Positions 9,122 to 18,846 of a DNA stretch of 64,000 nt are shown one piece after another. The notes under the pieces are model-generated. The model ran no database searches. It was given only the letters and a program-made list of their open reading frames with translations, and was not told the DNA's origin. The stretch is taken from NCBI RefSeq assembly GCF_001657485.1, contig NZ_LXFU01000024.1, forward strand, positions 186,001 through 250,000, written 5' to 3'. This DNA is from Rhizobium sp. WYCCWR10014 (GTDB taxonomy: Bacteria; Pseudomonadota; Alphaproteobacteria; Rhizobiales; Rhizobiaceae). Each line of letters opens with the position of its first letter. The stretch's first letter is position 1. The translations under genes were made by a program, and so were the position numbers.

Positions 9122-10222
9122 ATGTTTGGCATTTTGCCTTTTGCACGCATCGGCCTTGCCATTGCCCTGATGGTATTGATGCCCCTCGGCGCCGGCGCTC
9201 AGGACGCATTCAAGGAATTCAAACAGCTTGAATCGACGCCGAAGATGCCGAAGCTCGATGCCTTTATCGCGCCCGGCACGGTGCCCGAAGGGGTAAAGCT
9301 GCGCGACGTCCCGATGGAGGCCAAGCTGACGGCGGACGGCACGCCGGTCGAGGAGGGCCTTTCCTGGTACGTCTTCAGCCCGATCGCCGGAACCGATGGC
9401 AAGCTGCCACTGATCGCCAGCGCCAAGGGCGGGCCCGCCGCCTTCCAGCTCGCCCCCGGCGATTATTTCGTCAATGTTTCCTTCGGCCGAGCCGGGGTCA
9501 CTAAGAAACTGACCGTGCCCGCTGAAGGCGAGGTCGACAAGCAGGTGATGGTGCTCGATGCCGGCGGCCTGCTGCTCAATGCCGTCTCCGGCGCCGACGC
9601 CCGCATTCGCCCCGACCAGTTGAGCTTCTCGATCTATTCCTCGGAAGTGCGCGACGATGGCGAGCGTGGCCTCGTCGTGGCCGATGTCTCGCCGAACACC
9701 GTCGTCCGTCTCAATGCCGGCACCTATCACATCGTTTCCGAATATGGCAGCGTCAACGCCGTGATCCGCGCCGACATCCAGGTCGAGGCCGGCAAACTGA
9801 CCGAGGCGACGATCCAGCATCGTGCCGCGCAGATCACCTTCAAGCTGGTCTCCGACGCCGGCGGCGAGGCGATCGCCGATACGGCATGGTCGATCCTGAC
9901 GGCCGCCGGCGACAGTGTCGGCGAAAGTGTCAGCGCCTTCCCGACCATGGTTCTCGCCGAAGGCGGATATTCCGCCGTCGCCCGCAACAAGGACAAGATC
10001 TACCAGCGCGATTTCACCGTCGTCGCCGGCAGAAATACTGATGTCGAGGTTCTGATGAAGGACCAGCAGCCGCAGCCGCCGGTGAACGACGCGGCTCGCA
10101 CGGTGCAGCAGGTGCCTGTGGGCACACCGACACCGCCGGGTGTCCAGCCGGCCCCGGTAGCGCCGCTGCCGTCCTACGAACAGCTCGTGCCGCAGGGCGG
10201 CGATGACACCAGCCTCGATTGA
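9122..10222 (+). CDS. Exported hypothetical protein with beta-rich repeats
   Basis: A 366-residue protein starting at ATG 9122 with a strong signal peptide (LPFARIGLAIALMVLM then GAGAQ). A GTG at 9080 would only add 14 residues ahead of it. The mature part is rich in beta-strand-like segments, for example APGDYFVNVSFGRAG, NAGTYHIVSEYGS and AEGGYSAVARNKD. Each has a G-[DTG]-Y turn, so three similar Ig- or carboxypeptidase-regulatory-like domains may be present. It ends in a Pro/Gln-rich tail. I do not recognise a family with certainty; a periplasmic envelope role is an inference. Confidence 0.65.
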   Translation: MFGILPFARIGLAIALMVLMPLGAGAQDAFKEFKQLESTPKMPKLDAFIAPGTVPEGVKLRDVPMEAKLTADGTPVEEGLSWYVFSPIAGTDGKLPLIASAKGGPAAFQLAPGDYFVNVSFGRAGVTKKLTVPAEGEVDKQVMVLDAGGLLLNAVSGADARIRPDQLSFSIYSSEVRDDGERGLVVADVSPNTVVRLNAGTYHIVSEYGSVNAVIRADIQVEAGKLTEATIQHRAAQITFKLVSDAGGEAIADTAWSILTAAGDSVGESVSAFPTMVLAEGGYSAVARNKDKIYQRDFTVVAGRNTDVEVLMKDQQPQPPVNDAARTVQQVPVGTPTPPGVQPAPVAPLPSYEQLVPQGGDDTSLD

Positions 10223-10449
10223 TTTTTACCGCGAACGGCTTCGGCTCGGCCGAGACGTTTGGCATAGACACGATTCGGGGGGCCATCGTGAGGGCGGCCT
10301 CGTTATCGCTGTTTAGAAGCCCCGACCGTGCAAATCAGCAGGTTTCATCATTGGTTTGGGGGATTCGTTGAAGCGCCGCCCGGCCTCGGGCGACGCGCAG
10401 ACCGGATTTCCGACAGCACCGCGTACGGCACTGTCGGATCTGCATTTGT

Positions 10450-12435
10450 TCAGGCCGCCTTGGCCTTTTTTGCTTCGGCCTTGCGACGGATGTCGGGCGG
10501 TGTCGCTTCGAGAGCAAGGCTGTCGACGGCGGCATCGAGCCCCACCGAAACCTGATCCTGGCTACCGAGGCGGCGGATATTGACCGTGCGCTCCTCGGCC
10601 TCCTTCCTGCCGCAGACGATAATGACAGGAACCTTGGTGACCGAATGCTCGCGGACCTTGTAGTTGATCTTCTCGTTGCGGAAGTCGGTCTCGACGTTGA
10701 GACCGGCCTCGCGCAGCGCCTCGGCCACTTCAAGCCCGTAGGCGTCGGCTTCCGAGGTGATCGTTGCGACCACCACCTGCAGCGGCGATACCCAGAGCGG
10801 CATGTGGCCGGCGAAGTTCTCGATCAGGATGCCGAGGAAACGCTCCATCGAGCCGCAGATGGCGCGGTGGATCATCACCGGCTGCGTCTTTTCCGAGTTG
10901 CTGTCGATGTAAAAGGCGCCGAAGCGTTCCGGCAGGTTGAAGTCGACCTGCGTCGTCCCGCACTGCCATTCGCGGCCGATGGCATCCTTCAGCGTATATT
11001 CGAACTTCGGACCGTAGAAGGCGCCCTCGCCCGGCAGGATGCCGGTCTTGATGTTGTTCGACTGCTGCTGGATCGTCTCCAGCACGCCCATCATCACGCT
11101 TTCGGCGCGGTCCCAGAGCTCGTCCGAACCGACGCGCTTGTCCGGGCGGGTCGACAGCTTGATGGTGACTTCGTCGAAGCCGAAATCCTTATAGACCGAA
11201 AGGATCAGGTCGTTGATCTTCAGGCACTCGGCGGCCATCTGCTCGTCGGTGCAGAAGATGTGCGCATCGTCCTGCGTGAAGCCGCGCACGCGCATCAGCC
11301 CGTGCAGCGCGCCCGACGGCTCGTAGCGGTGGACATTGCCGAATTCGGCGAGCCGGATCGGCAGTTCGCGATAGGATTTCAGCCCGTGCTTGAAGATCTG
11401 GATATGGCCGGGGCAGTTCATCGGCTTCAGCGCGAAGACGCGGTCGTCGTCCGTATCGTCACCGGCAACCGTCACCTTGAACATGTTATCGCGGTACCAG
11501 CCCCAGTGACCGGAGGTTTCCCACAGCGACTTGTCGAGCACCTGTGGTGCGTTGACTTCCTGATAATCGCCGGCAAGCCGGCGGCGCATGTAGGCGACCA
11601 GCGTCTGGAATACACGCCAGCCCTTGCCGTGCCAGAAGACCACGCCGGGACCTTCTTCCTGGAAATGGAAGAGATCCATCTCGCGGCCGAGGCGGCGGTG
11701 ATCGCGCTTTTCGGCTTCGGCAAGCATATGCAGGTAGTTGTCGAGTTCCGACTGTTCGGCAAAGGCCGTGCCGTAGATGCGGCTCAGCATCGGATTGTTG
11801 CTGTCTCCGCGCCAATAGGCGCCGGCCACCTTCAAGAGCTTGAAGGCGCTGCCGATCTGGCCGGTCGAGGCCATGTGCGGGCCGCGGCAGAGGTCGAACC
11901 AGTCGCCCTGGTAATAGATCTTGAGATCCTGCCCTTCCGGGATCGCATCGACGAGTTCGACCTTGTACTGCTCGCCCTTGTCGGCGAAGACCTGTTTCGC
12001 CTTCTCGCGCGACCAGACCTGCTTGGTGAAGGCGGCGTTGCGGGCGATGATCTCCTTCATCTTCTTTTCGATCTTCGGCAGATCGTCGAGTGTGAAGGGC
12101 TCGTTCTTGGCGAAGTCGTAATAGAAGCCGTTTTCGATAACCGGGCCGATCGTCACCTGGGTGCCGGGCCAGAGCTCCTGCACCGCTTCAGCCATGACAT
12201 GCGCCGCGTCGTGGCGGATGAGTTCGAGCGCGCGGTCGTCATTGCGGGTAATGATCTCGATCCGGCCGGTCGTCACGGGATCGGAAAGGTCGCGCACGGT
12301 GCCGTCGATGGCAACGGCGACCGCCTTCTTGGCGAGCGACTTGGAAATGGATTCGGCGACATCTCGGCCGGTTGCGCCGGCATCATAGCCACGCACGGAA
12401 CCATCGGGAAATGTCAGAGAAATAGCTTGGGACAT
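10450..12435 (-). CDS. thrS: Threonyl-tRNA synthetase
   Basis: Class II synthetase charging tRNA-Thr, 661 residues. The N-terminal TGS domain ([15 protein letters not shown]) is followed by the editing domain with its zinc-like HDAAH and, near residue 187, the CRGPH motif. The catalytic core has motif 1 near residue 290, motif 2 as [22 protein letters not shown] and motif 3 near residue 530 as [17 protein letters not shown]. The anticodon-binding domain is at the end ([18 protein letters not shown]). The start at 12435 has AAGGAG eight bases upstream, which rules out the longer frame from 12483. Confidence 0.96.
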   Translation of the reverse strand: MSQAISLTFPDGSVRGYDAGATGRDVAESISKSLAKKAVAVAIDGTVRDLSDPVTTGRIEIITRNDDRALELIRHDAAHVMAEAVQELWPGTQVTIGPVIENGFYYDFAKNEPFTLDDLPKIEKKMKEIIARNAAFTKQVWSREKAKQVFADKGEQYKVELVDAIPEGQDLKIYYQGDWFDLCRGPHMASTGQIGSAFKLLKVAGAYWRGDSNNPMLSRIYGTAFAEQSELDNYLHMLAEAEKRDHRRLGREMDLFHFQEEGPGVVFWHGKGWRVFQTLVAYMRRRLAGDYQEVNAPQVLDKSLWETSGHWGWYRDNMFKVTVAGDDTDDDRVFALKPMNCPGHIQIFKHGLKSYRELPIRLAEFGNVHRYEPSGALHGLMRVRGFTQDDAHIFCTDEQMAAECLKINDLILSVYKDFGFDEVTIKLSTRPDKRVGSDELWDRAESVMMGVLETIQQQSNNIKTGILPGEGAFYGPKFEYTLKDAIGREWQCGTTQVDFNLPERFGAFYIDSNSEKTQPVMIHRAICGSMERFLGILIENFAGHMPLWVSPLQVVVATITSEADAYGLEVAEALREAGLNVETDFRNEKINYKVREHSVTKVPVIIVCGRKEAEERTVNIRRLGSQDQVSVGLDAAVDSLALEATPPDIRRKAEAKKAKAA

Positions 12436-12559
12436 CGAAATTCTCCTTGTCCAGTCCCGCCAACGAATGCGGGTGGTTGACATGAAAGCGCCTCCGCGGA
12501 GCTGAATGCGCAGCCGCCTGATAGCCAGATTTCCTGTCTGAGTAAAGAAAAAGCGGGGG

Positions 12560-13087
12560 CTATATAATCATTTCAGTCAGCCCGCGCACGGTGTTCCAGT
12601 TGCGCATCGTGCCGACACCGAGGCGCTTGGTCGTCAGCGCCGAAAGCAGCTTGGATTGGCTTGGCTTGCCGGCGAAATCGATCCAGAGATCGCCGCCGAC
12701 GACGGCGATGCGCTGTCCCTCCGTCATCAACGGTTTCAGTGCCTCCACCTTCTGGGGATCGACCGGCAGACGCATCACCCGGACGATGACCTGGTCGCCA
12801 TTGCCGTCCTTGAAGGGATTGGTGCTGCAAAGCGCCATCCAGGTGCAGTCGCTGCGGACGATGATATCGACATGTTTGCCGAACTTTTCTTCAAAACCCT
12901 CTTCCAGCTGGGTCTCGACTTCGTGCGGCCGCATCTCGTCGGCCTCGAAGACAAGATTGCCGGTGGAAACCAGCGTGCGCGGCTCGCGATAGCCGAGTTC
13001 TTCGGCAAGTGCGCGCAAATCCTGCATGATGACGCGGCGATCGGGCGTCAGGACAATGCTGTGCAGAAGGGCGATGAAGGTGCTCAT
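12560..13087 (-). CDS. DUF1697 domain-containing protein
   Basis: A 175-residue protein of the DUF1697 family (PF08002), recognised by the N-terminal [13 protein letters not shown], the [14 protein letters not shown] strand and the C-terminal [15 protein letters not shown]. The biochemical role of the family is unknown. The ATG at 13087 gives the family N-terminus and lies five bases past the yidD stop, so the gene is probably cotranscribed with yidD and the IscU-like gene. Confidence 0.8.
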   Translation of the reverse strand: MSTFIALLHSIVLTPDRRVIMQDLRALAEELGYREPRTLVSTGNLVFEADEMRPHEVETQLEEGFEEKFGKHVDIIVRSDCTWMALCSTNPFKDGNGDQVIVRVMRLPVDPQKVEALKPLMTEGQRIAVVGGDLWIDFAGKPSQSKLLSALTTKRLGVGTMRNWNTVRGLTEMII

Positions 13088-13092
13088 GGCGC

Positions 13093-13497
13093 TCACCCTT
13101 TCTTCCGCCCGAGGGCGAGATAACGCCAAGGGGTCCACCAGCGGAAGCGGTCGCCGAGCATCACCGGCACCTGGTCGAGGCCGCTGGTACCGCCCGGGCC
13201 GCAGCGGCCGACGCGAAACAGCGTCATCCAGCCGCCGGCCCAAAGACCGTGGCGGGCGATCGACTCGTAGCCATATTCGGAGCAGGTCGGGATATGGCGG
13301 CAGGAATTGCCGACAAAGCCGGACAGCGTCAGCTGGTAGAGGCGGATCAGCCCCATGCCGAGCAGGCGGTCGGGCGTCTTTCGGAACGGGCCGGTATAAT
13401 TGCGGGAAGTGCGTGCGGCCTTTTCACGCGGCTTGTCCGATCCGGCGGCGCCGCCATCGTCCTCATCGTCAGCCTGCCGAACGCAGAACTCGCACAT
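13093..13497 (-). CDS. yidD: Membrane protein insertion efficiency factor YidD
   Basis: A 134-residue protein with the small YidD core (residues 45-115): LIRLYQLTLSGFVG, then CRHIPTCSEYGYESIARHG with the conserved cysteines, then the WRVGRC-type region seen here as LFRVGRCGPGG. YidD assists Sec/YidC-dependent insertion of inner-membrane proteins and is attached by an amphipathic helix. The first 40 residues are a polar extension longer than the usual 70-90 residue protein. It lies between the IscU-like and DUF1697 genes with five-base gaps on both sides, rather than in the rpmH-rnpA-yidC locus. Confidence 0.9.
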   Translation of the reverse strand: MCEFCVRQADDEDDGGAAGSDKPREKAARTSRNYTGPFRKTPDRLLGMGLIRLYQLTLSGFVGNSCRHIPTCSEYGYESIARHGLWAGGWMTLFRVGRCGPGGTSGLDQVPVMLGDRFRWWTPWRYLALGRKKG

Positions 13498-13502
13498 GTC
13501 AG

Positions 13503-13949
13503 TTACGCCTCGACAACTTCCGCCCGTTTCGCCTCGATCTGCCCGATCGCATCGACGACGGCATCGAAGGTCAGCATCGTCGAGGCATGGCGGGCCTTGT
13601 AGTCCCGCACCGGCAGCAGATAGCGCATGTCTTCGAATCGTCCATGAGGCCCCGCCCCGTCCGCCTTCAACATGGCGAGCATGTCCTGGCGGGCCTGGCG
13701 CAATTCGTCCGATGTGGCGCCGACGACATGGCGGGCCATAATCGAGGACGACGCCTGGCCGAGCGCGCAGGCCTTCACGTCATGGGCAAAACCGGTCACG
13801 GTGTCGCCATCCATCTTCAGCCAGATCCGCACCTTCGAGCCGCAGAGCTTGGAATGGGCCTGGGCGCTCGCATCGGCATCATCAAGCGTGCCGGTCAGCG
13901 GAATATTGCCGGCGAATTCGAGGATTTTGCTGTTGTAGATATCGTCCAT
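13503..13949 (-). CDS. IscU/NifU-N-like iron-sulfur scaffold protein
   Basis: A 148-residue homologue of the IscU/SufU scaffold fold. It begins with IYNSKILEFAGNIP and carries two of the three cluster-ligand cysteines, Cys36 (SKLCGSK) and Cys61 (KACALGQASSS). At the third ligand position, where IscU and SufU have Cys, the sequence reads ARHAS (His121). It may bind a cluster with different ligands, transfer sulfur, or be a specialised scaffold. It is not in the suf operon at the window end; it leads the yidD-DUF1697 cluster. The ATG at 13949 fits the family start. Confidence 0.78.
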   Translation of the reverse strand: MDDIYNSKILEFAGNIPLTGTLDDADASAQAHSKLCGSKVRIWLKMDGDTVTGFAHDVKACALGQASSSIMARHVVGATSDELRQARQDMLAMLKADGAGPHGRFEDMRYLLPVRDYKARHASTMLTFDAVVDAIGQIEAKRAEVVEA

Positions 13950-14258
13950 GCTGGATTTCCGCTCCAAAATCGCTGCGGATCGGCCTCTATGGGGGCGTTA
14001 TTGTCGTCAAAACAAAAAACACACCGTGTCGTGTGAGGATACTTACATACGATGGCCGTCTTCCTATATGTATGTCGTTCGAAGGCCATTAAAATGCAAT
14101 GGCCTGGTGTAAGTTTGATTGGGAAACCGTGCCGGACGGGTGTTGAAATTGCCCTGAAAGCCCCGGAGCCTGCCAAAGGTGCATGAATTCCCGCATGGGA
14201 TTGACCAGTGGCGATTCCGACAGATGGGTCCGCGGTGCGGGCCAGGAGACCATTGTTC

Positions 14259-14873
14259 ATGGACGCCATCGTAAAGAATTTTCCGCAGACGAACCGCGAC
14301 TCGGATCGCCCCTCCCAGCAGGAGGCGGAGGAAGCCGTTCGCGTTCTGCTGCGCTGGGCCGGTGACGACCCGACACGCGAAGGTCTGCTCGAAACGCCGG
14401 CCCGCGTCGTCAAATCGTACCGCGAGCTTTTTTCCGGTTACGACATGGCGGCGGAAGACGTGCTCGGCCGCACCTTCGAGGAGGTCGCCGGTTACGACGA
14501 CATGGTCCTCGTCAAGGATATTCCGTTCTACTCGCATTGCGAACACCACATGGTACCGATCATCGGCAAGGCCCACGTTGCCTACATGCCGGACGGACGT
14601 GTGCTCGGCCTGTCGAAGATTGCCCGTGTCGTCGAGATCTATGGCCGCCGCCTGCAGACCCAGGAAACGATGACCGCGCAGATCGCCCGGGCCATCGACG
14701 ATACGCTGAATCCGCGCGGCGTCGCCGTGTTGATCGAGGCCGAACATATGTGCATGGCGATGCGCGGCGTTCAGAAGCAGGGCTCGACCACGTTGACGAC
14801 GACGTTTACGGGAACGTTCAAGACCGAGCCGGCCGATCAGGCCCGTTTCATGACCATGGTGCGGAGCCGCTGA
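14259..14873 (+). CDS. folE: GTP cyclohydrolase I
   Basis: Converts GTP to 7,8-dihydroneopterin triphosphate, the first step to tetrahydrofolate. The 204-residue product has the family core: [16 protein letters not shown], zinc ligand motif HCEHH near residue 92, [18 protein letters not shown], and the C-terminal [16 protein letters not shown]. The start at 14259 (MDAIVKNFP) is chosen over the longer frame from 14208. hisI begins 25 bases past the stop, so the two are probably cotranscribed. Confidence 0.95.
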   Translation: MDAIVKNFPQTNRDSDRPSQQEAEEAVRVLLRWAGDDPTREGLLETPARVVKSYRELFSGYDMAAEDVLGRTFEEVAGYDDMVLVKDIPFYSHCEHHMVPIIGKAHVAYMPDGRVLGLSKIARVVEIYGRRLQTQETMTAQIARAIDDTLNPRGVAVLIEAEHMCMAMRGVQKQGSTTLTTTFTGTFKTEPADQARFMTMVRSR

Positions 14874-14898
14874 TACCGGCTCCCTCAGGAGGGCCGCG

Positions 14899-15351
14899 AT
14901 GAGTCAACTGATCTTCAATCAACCATCCGAGGACAAGTCGGCGTTGGAAGACGCCGGCGATTTCACGCCGCGCTTCGACGACCGTGGCCTGATCACCGCG
15001 ATCGTCACCGACGCCGGCGATGGCGAGCTGCTGATGGTGGCGCACATGAATGCTCAGGCGCTGGCGCTGACCATCCAGACCGGCACGGCGCACTATTTCA
15101 GCCGTTCGCGCGGTAAGCTCTGGAAGAAGGGCGAGACCTCCGGCAATCTCCAGACGGTGAAGGAAATCCGCACCGATTGCGATCAGGATGCCATCTGGCT
15201 GAAGGTCGAGGTCGCCGGCCACGACGCCACCTGTCACACCGGCCGCCGCTCCTGCTTCTACCGGACGATCACGCTTCGAGACGGAAAGCCGATGCTTGAT
15301 ATCGTTGACGACGAGCGCCAATTCGATCCCGCGGACGTTTATGGAAAATAG
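14899..15351 (+). CDS. hisI: Phosphoribosyl-AMP cyclohydrolase
   Basis: Third step of histidine synthesis, opening the purine ring of phosphoribosyl-AMP. The 150-residue protein carries [18 protein letters not shown], the DCDQDA metal site and the zinc ligand [11 protein letters not shown]. There is no fused HisE domain, as expected in alphaproteobacteria where HisE is separate. AGGAGG lies about ten bases before the ATG. The second acidic part of the frame (DPADVYGK) ends the protein. Confidence 0.95.
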   Translation: MSQLIFNQPSEDKSALEDAGDFTPRFDDRGLITAIVTDAGDGELLMVAHMNAQALALTIQTGTAHYFSRSRGKLWKKGETSGNLQTVKEIRTDCDQDAIWLKVEVAGHDATCHTGRRSCFYRTITLRDGKPMLDIVDDERQFDPADVYGK

Positions 15352-15462
15352 GCCGTACTCCCGGGCATTTGCCCCTTATTGCGCCAACAACCGTCTCTAT
15401 ATACCATTTGGAAACTGATCGGGCAGACTATCGGGAACCAAGTGTTGGGAGGGGAAAACGCC

Positions 15463-16425
15463 ATGCTGAGCTGGAGTTTGCATCGTCAAAGCTCTGAAGG
15501 CGAAGGTGCCGGGTCCGGCATGTCGACCACACTCGAGACAATCCCGCCTCCCACGCCCCTGAAGAAAATCAAGATCGCGCTGGCGCTCGGTGGCGGCGCT
15601 GCCCGCGGCTGGGCCCATATCGGCGTGCTGCGCGCCCTCGACGAGGCAAAGGTCGAAATCGGCATGATTGCCGGCACCTCTATCGGCGCGCTGGTCGGCG
15701 GCTGCTATCTCGCCGGAAAACTCGATGAACTCGAAAGCTTCGCGCGCTCGCTGACGATGCGCCGCATCGCAAGTCTCCTCGATCTCACCATCGGCGGCAG
15801 CGGCCTGTTCGGCGGCATGCGGCTGACCAAGCGCATGCAGGAACATCTCGAAGGCCTGAACGTCGAGGATCTCGACCGGCCGTTCGTCGCTGTCGCTGCC
15901 GAGGTCAATACCGGCCATGAGGTCTGGATCGCCAATGGTTCGCTGATCACGGCGCTGCGCGCCTCCTATGCCCTGCCCGGCATTTTCGAGCCGGTGCGCA
16001 GCAATCACCGCACCCTGGTCGACGGCGCGCTGGTCAATCCCGTCCCCGTCTCCGTCTGCCGCGCCTATGAGCAGCCGCTCGTCGTCGCCGTCAATCTCAA
16101 TTACGATCTCTACGGCCGCTCGGCCGTCGTCCGGCACAATGCCAGCCTGTCGGCCCAGGAAGTGCAGAAACAGGAAGAAGCGCCTTATGCGCGCCTCGGC
16201 ATGACGGGCGTCATGGTGCAGGCCTTCAACATCATCCAGGACAGGATCGCCCGCGCCCGCCTTGCCGGCGACCCGCCGGATATTTCGCTGCAACCGCGTC
16301 TCAGCTATATCGGCCTGTCCGAATTTCACCGGGCTGGCGAGGCGATCGAACGCGGCTACGAGGAAGCCAGAGCCCGGCTCCCCGAGATCAAGCGCATGCA
16401 GGAAGTCTACGCAAGCAACCCCTGA
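15463..16425 (+). CDS. Patatin-like phospholipase family protein
   Basis: A 320-residue patatin (PF01734) of the RssA/YchK type. The glycine-rich oxyanion loop is LALGGGAARGWAHIG (near residue 41), the nucleophile elbow is GTSIG, and the Asp of the Ser-Asp dyad is in VDGAL near residue 188. No signal peptide is seen, so it is probably cytoplasmic or membrane-associated and hydrolyses acyl chains. GGGAGGGG eight bases before ATG 15463 fixes the start. A long 5' region after hisI suggests its own promoter. Confidence 0.85.
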   Translation: MLSWSLHRQSSEGEGAGSGMSTTLETIPPPTPLKKIKIALALGGGAARGWAHIGVLRALDEAKVEIGMIAGTSIGALVGGCYLAGKLDELESFARSLTMRRIASLLDLTIGGSGLFGGMRLTKRMQEHLEGLNVEDLDRPFVAVAAEVNTGHEVWIANGSLITALRASYALPGIFEPVRSNHRTLVDGALVNPVPVSVCRAYEQPLVVAVNLNYDLYGRSAVVRHNASLSAQEVQKQEEAPYARLGMTGVMVQAFNIIQDRIARARLAGDPPDISLQPRLSYIGLSEFHRAGEAIERGYEEARARLPEIKRMQEVYASNP

Positions 16426-16470
16426 TGCACGTCGTCCAAAAGCGCGTGACGGTTTTTGGGCCGACGACAT
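16425..16470. repeat. Palindromic intergenic element (RIME-like)
   Basis: An imperfect inverted repeat: GTCGTCCAAAA at 16431-16441 pairs with the TTTTTGGG and GACGAC blocks at 16453-16468 around a GC-rich centre. Position between two convergent genes and base pattern resemble rhizobial intergenic mosaic elements. It may also terminate transcripts from both sides. The family assignment is by recollection. Confidence 0.4.
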
Positions 16471-16495
16471 TGGTCAAGCGAGGCAAGCGAAAACC

Positions 16496-16930
16496 TCAGC
16501 CGGCGATATAGGCCTTGATTTCCTCGGCCTCACGCTCGACTTCGGCGATACGCGATTTCACCACGTCGCCGATCGAGATGATGCCGGCAAGCTTGCCGTT
16601 GCTTTCCACCGGCACGTGACGGAAACGTCGGCTGGTCATCAGCTCCATCAGCTCGTTGACGGTCGTCTCCTCATGGCAGCGGTAGACCTTCGCGGTCATC
16701 ACCTGGGCCAGCGACTGGTCGAGGCCTTCCTTGCCGTGTTTGGCGATCGCATGCACGAGATCGCGCTCGGTGAACATCCCCGAAATCCGGTTCTCCATGC
16801 CGACGACGACGATGGCGCCGATCTTCTTCTTGCTGAGGATGGCGGCCGCCTCGGCGACGGTGGTGCTCGGCGCGGCAGTGATGACGTCTCTGCCCTTCAG
16901 GTCGAGGATTGCTTTGACTGAACTGGTCAT
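16496..16930 (-). CDS. CBS domain-pair protein
   Basis: A 144-residue protein made of two CBS motifs in tandem: residues 8-60 (VITAAPSTTVAEAAAILSKK and the GMENRISGMFTERDLV strand) and residues 74-130 (MTAKVYRCHEETTVNELMEL and NGKLAGIISIGDVV). Stand-alone CBS pairs bind adenine nucleotides and regulate partner proteins. No catalytic domain is attached and no partner gene lies nearby. The start ATG at 16930 gives the expected N-terminus. Confidence 0.85.
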   Translation of the reverse strand: MTSSVKAILDLKGRDVITAAPSTTVAEAAAILSKKKIGAIVVVGMENRISGMFTERDLVHAIAKHGKEGLDQSLAQVMTAKVYRCHEETTVNELMELMTSRRFRHVPVESNGKLAGIISIGDVVKSRIAEVEREAEEIKAYIAG

Positions 16931-17021
16931 TCGAACCTCCTATGTCCGTGAAACACTTGTCACAGGCATCCGCGGCGGTTTCTCCCCCCATCGCGGATAG
17001 GTAGATCGTGCACTGCCCGGC

Positions 17022-17813
17022 TCAGGATTGCAACATATCCTTCTCGGTCCCGTCAGGTTCCATCGCCGGCGGGCGCGGCGCCCGGTCGAACAGCGAAAAC
17101 AGCAGGAAGCCGAAGACGAAGCCGCCGATATGCGCGTCCCAGGCAATCGCCTGGTCGCTGTCGCCGACGAGCGGGATGCCGACGGCAATCAGCGCGTTGC
17201 CGACCAGCCAGAGCAGCATGAAGATGATGACGGTACGGTTCTTCAGCGCCTCGACGATCGAAAGCCGGGGATTGAGATGCGCCGGCAGCATCGGCCGCCG
17301 TTCGGCTGGAAAGGCGAATCGACAAGCGGCGCCCATCAGCCCGGAAATGACGCCCGACGCGCCGATCAGCAGTGACACGTCCCCCCAGTTCAGCACCGCG
17401 TGCAGGGCGGCCGACGCGACGGCGGAAAAAACCCAGAAGAGCACGTAACGCAGCGTCCCGATGCGGCGCACGACCGGCGCCCCGAAGGCCATCAGCCAGA
17501 AGGCGTTAAAGAGGATATGCTGGAGGCTGCCATGCAGCAGCGAATAGGTGACGGGCGTCCAAAACAGCTCCAGCCCCTGCTGCGACAGCGGAATCACATA
17601 ACGAGCGGGAACGAAGCCGAAGGTGAAAAACAGCCAGTTCATCGCATCGTCGGACAGCAGGAGCTCCTGCACCGCATAGATGATGGCCAGCAGGCAAAGG
17701 CTGAAGAACAGCGCCGGCGGAAGGTTGAAGACCGGTTCGCGCGGTGGCCGTGCCGGCGGCTGGACCTCGGGAGGTTCGGGCGCCTTATGCGGCTCGGCCG
17801 TCTGCTCATTCAT
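17022..17813 (-). CDS. Rhomboid family intramembrane serine protease
   Basis: A 263-residue membrane protein. A Pro-rich cytoplasmic tail (residues 1-30) precedes about six transmembrane segments. The rhomboid signature residues are present: HGSLQHILFNAFWL in TM2, the catalytic serine in GASGVISGLMGA (TM4), and the catalytic histidine in DAHIGGFVFGF (TM6). It should cleave transmembrane substrates at the membrane. The start at 17813 (MNEQTAE) is placed before the Pro-rich tail; the open frame continues upstream but through a terminator hairpin at 17860-17890, which argues against longer starts. Confidence 0.85.
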   Translation of the reverse strand: MNEQTAEPHKAPEPPEVQPPARPPREPVFNLPPALFFSLCLLAIIYAVQELLLSDDAMNWLFFTFGFVPARYVIPLSQQGLELFWTPVTYSLLHGSLQHILFNAFWLMAFGAPVVRRIGTLRYVLFWVFSAVASAALHAVLNWGDVSLLIGASGVISGLMGAACRFAFPAERRPMLPAHLNPRLSIVEALKNRTVIIFMLLWLVGNALIAVGIPLVGDSDQAIAWDAHIGGFVFGFLLFSLFDRAPRPPAMEPDGTEKDMLQS

Positions 17814-17859
17814 CTGTGTTTTGCCTCGTTGAGGCCACAGCCATACAGGACCGACTGTC

Positions 17860-17890
17860 AAAAAAAAAGCCGTCCGAAGGGTCGGACGGC
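17860..17890 (-). terminator. Orphan intrinsic terminator upstream of the rhomboid gene
   Basis: Read on the minus strand this is a 9-bp stem (arms 17869-17877 and 17882-17890) with a 4-nt loop followed by nine T residues, a textbook terminator. No minus-strand coding gene ends here; the rhomboid gene begins 47 bases further on. It therefore terminates either an unannotated minus-strand RNA from about 17.9-18.1 kb or a leader of the rhomboid transcript. Confidence 0.75.
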
Positions 17891-18107
17891 GTACCGGGAG
17901 CTCCAGGAAAAGACCTCGGCCCGGGCAGGTTGTGCTGAACTTCGAAAGTCGAAGCGATGGCAGGACAGTGTCACGACAGGTACCGCATCTCAACCGAAAC
18001 CATCTCTTAACCTTAACCGCCGTGATTTGGCATGAAATCCGCAAGGTAGAGTCTGTAAGGGCAATGACTGCCCGAAAATGCTCCGGAATGGGACAGGTTG
18101 GTGTGAA

Positions 18108-18722
18108 ATGCGTGTGCAAACGACCATCGAAATTTTTGACTACTGGAACCGTATCCGCGGCGCTGCCGATGCGCCGCTGAAATCACAGGTCGAACCCTCC
18201 GCCGTCCCCCACCTGCTCCAGAGTCTGTTCATTCTTGAAAGGCGCGAAGGCGGAGACATCGGTTTCCGGCTCGCCGGCACCCGCATCTGCGACCTCTTTG
18301 GGCGTGACCTGCGCGGCGAACGTTTTTCGTCTCTCTGGGCAAACGGTCAGCTCGCGGACATCGAACGCACGGCAATGGGCGTCATGGACCATGCCATGCC
18401 GGCCCTGTTCAACGCCACCGGCTACAGCACCGTCGGTCATCAGGCCTCCTTCGAGATTATCATGATGCCGCTGCGTTCGCCGGACGGCGCCTGCGACCGG
18501 CTGCTCGGCGCGATTGCGCCGGCAGCGGCCGCGAGCTGGCTGGAGATCGTACCGCTCGAATTCCTGGCGCTCGACCGCAGCCGCCTGCTGCCCGGAAAAT
18601 TCGACAAGACAGCACCGGCCGAACCGCGCCCCATCAACAGGATCGTCGCTGGCAAAAGCATCCATTTCGGGCAGGTCATGCGCCGCATGGTGTCGCAGCT
18701 GCTCAGCGTGGAGGCTCGCTGA
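18108..18722 (+). CDS. PAS domain (PAS_5) protein
   Basis: A 204-residue soluble protein matching the alphaproteobacterial PAS_5 family (PF07310). TIEIFDYWNRIRG begins the domain, followed by FILERREGGDIGFRLAGTRIC and the LFGRDLRGERF helix. A PAS fold occupies most of the length; no output domain is attached. The ligand and partner are unknown. Start ATG at 18108 (MRVQTTIEI) is preferred to 18078. The next gene encodes a PilZ protein, so both may belong to signalling by small molecules, but the two are separated by 124 bases. Confidence 0.78.
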   Translation: MRVQTTIEIFDYWNRIRGAADAPLKSQVEPSAVPHLLQSLFILERREGGDIGFRLAGTRICDLFGRDLRGERFSSLWANGQLADIERTAMGVMDHAMPALFNATGYSTVGHQASFEIIMMPLRSPDGACDRLLGAIAPAAAASWLEIVPLEFLALDRSRLLPGKFDKTAPAEPRPINRIVAGKSIHFGQVMRRMVSQLLSVEAR

Positions 18723-18846
18723 CGGTCCCGTTTTGGGACATCGCGAATACTCGTTTTCCGCTATGTCGGGACTTGGCGAGACAACCTTCTGTTAATGGAT
18801 TGTGGGTAAAGATCAGTTTCTGCGATTTTCATGAAGAAGCCCTTTG

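Noticed and set aside
10645..12480. A 611-residue frame on the plus strand opposite thrS
   Set aside because: It lies wholly antisense to thrS, shows no family motif and reflects the GC-skewed third positions of the real gene. The same applies to long frames opposite parE (747-2042), the AI-2E gene (4280-5425), sdaA (25842-27269), mgtE (32528-34042), pccA (39453-40535) and gcvP (52932-54947).
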